From: an uncultured Collinsella sp.
GTDB lineage: Bacteria; Actinomycetota; Coriobacteriia; Coriobacteriales; Coriobacteriaceae
Length of the DNA: 49,854 nucleotides
Direction of reading: 5' to 3'
Assembly: GCA_958370325.1 (NCBI GenBank)
Contig: CATXJW010000014.1
Span: 1-49,854, forward strand
Numbering within the stretch: position 1 is the stretch's first letter; every line of letters starts with the position of its first letter. A program made the position numbers and the translations under genes. The notes beneath the pieces are model-generated. The model was not told the DNA's origin, did not search any database, and saw only the letters and a list, made by a program, of their open reading frames with translations. Positions 49,628 through 49,854 of this stretch are shown here, one piece after another.

Positions 49628-49854
49628 CTGCTGAGTGGGCCAGACGGTCGCGCGATGTGCTGCTTGCAGTACGCGTGAGGAAAGTCCGGGCTCCAGAGGG
49701 CGGGATGCCGGCTAACGGCCGGGCGGAGTGATCCGACGGAAAGCGCCGCAGAAAAGAAGACTCCCACCTGCGCCGCAAGGCGTAAAGGGAAAAGCTGAAA
49801 CGGTGGTGTAAGAGACCACCAGCGTCGTGGCAACACGGCGGCTTGGCAAGCCCC
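49628..49854 (+). ncRNA. rnpB: RNase P RNA (rnpB), bacterial type A, 3' end beyond the window
   Basis: The catalytic RNA of RNase P, which matures tRNA 5' ends. The universally conserved stretches are in order: GAGGAAAGTCCGGGCTCC (49677-49694), the P3/P4 region with GATGCCGGCTAACGGCCGGG, GTGATCCGACGGAAAGCGCCGCAGAAAA, AAGACTCCC, and GAAACGGTGG-TGTAAGAGACCACCAGC. About 227 bases are present; the 3' domain, with the closing P4 strand, is cut off by the window end. The 5' end is set by the promoter and is approximate. Confidence 0.95.

Overview
This window reads as a core chromosomal segment of a high-GC, Gram-positive anaerobe of the Coriobacteriia, most likely Collinsella or a close relative. 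The case rests on gene order, protein style and the short oxygen-independent ThiC; it is inferred by eye, without a database search. No rRNA, tRNA, prophage, insertion sequence or CRISPR array was recognised.

Region 1 (about 0-16 kb, + strand) is the division and cell wall cluster: mraZ, rsmH, an ftsL-like gene, ftsI, murF, mraY, murD, ftsW, murG, murC, murB, ftsQ, ftsZ. murE, ddl and ftsA are not in it. A LexA-box-like site and G-run repeats lie before mraZ.

Region 2 (16-24 kb, + strand) begins with pgeF/ylmD. It then runs through a complete high-affinity phosphate module (pstS, pstC, pstA, pstB, phoU) before the partners usually found after ftsZ (yggS/ylmE, sepF, yggT, divIVA). pgeF and pstS overlap by four bases, and a PhoP-like direct repeat lies upstream of pgeF. 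yggT has no ATG, GTG or TTG and seems to start at ATC.

Region 3 (24-36 kb, mixed strands) is a set of short units: a nitroreductase; a low-affinity phosphate transporter with its PhoU-like partner; a BI-1 membrane protein; a microbial PARG-like macrodomain protein that lacks the second Glu of its QEE motif; an SGNH hydrolase; a pentapeptide repeat protein between two inverted copies of one hairpin; thiC with a TPP riboswitch, followed by thiD; yaaA; and an M18 aminopeptidase.

Region 4 (36-50 kb) holds polA, two HAD phosphatases, argG-argH, ndk, rpiB, a CyuA/YhaM-type desulfidase or dehydratase, rpsA and the start of rnpB, which runs off the end. Upstream of argG is a well-supported 24-codon ORF ending in three CGA codons with six Arg in its last ten residues. 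It is followed by overlapping alternative hairpins and looks like an arginine attenuation leader; this is the most interesting candidate for something undescribed.

Several intergenic gaps carry unusually long or nested palindromes (24.7, 34.6, 39.2 and 46.9 kb). Two of them share a sequence motif, which suggests a dispersed family of extragenic palindromes or extended terminators.
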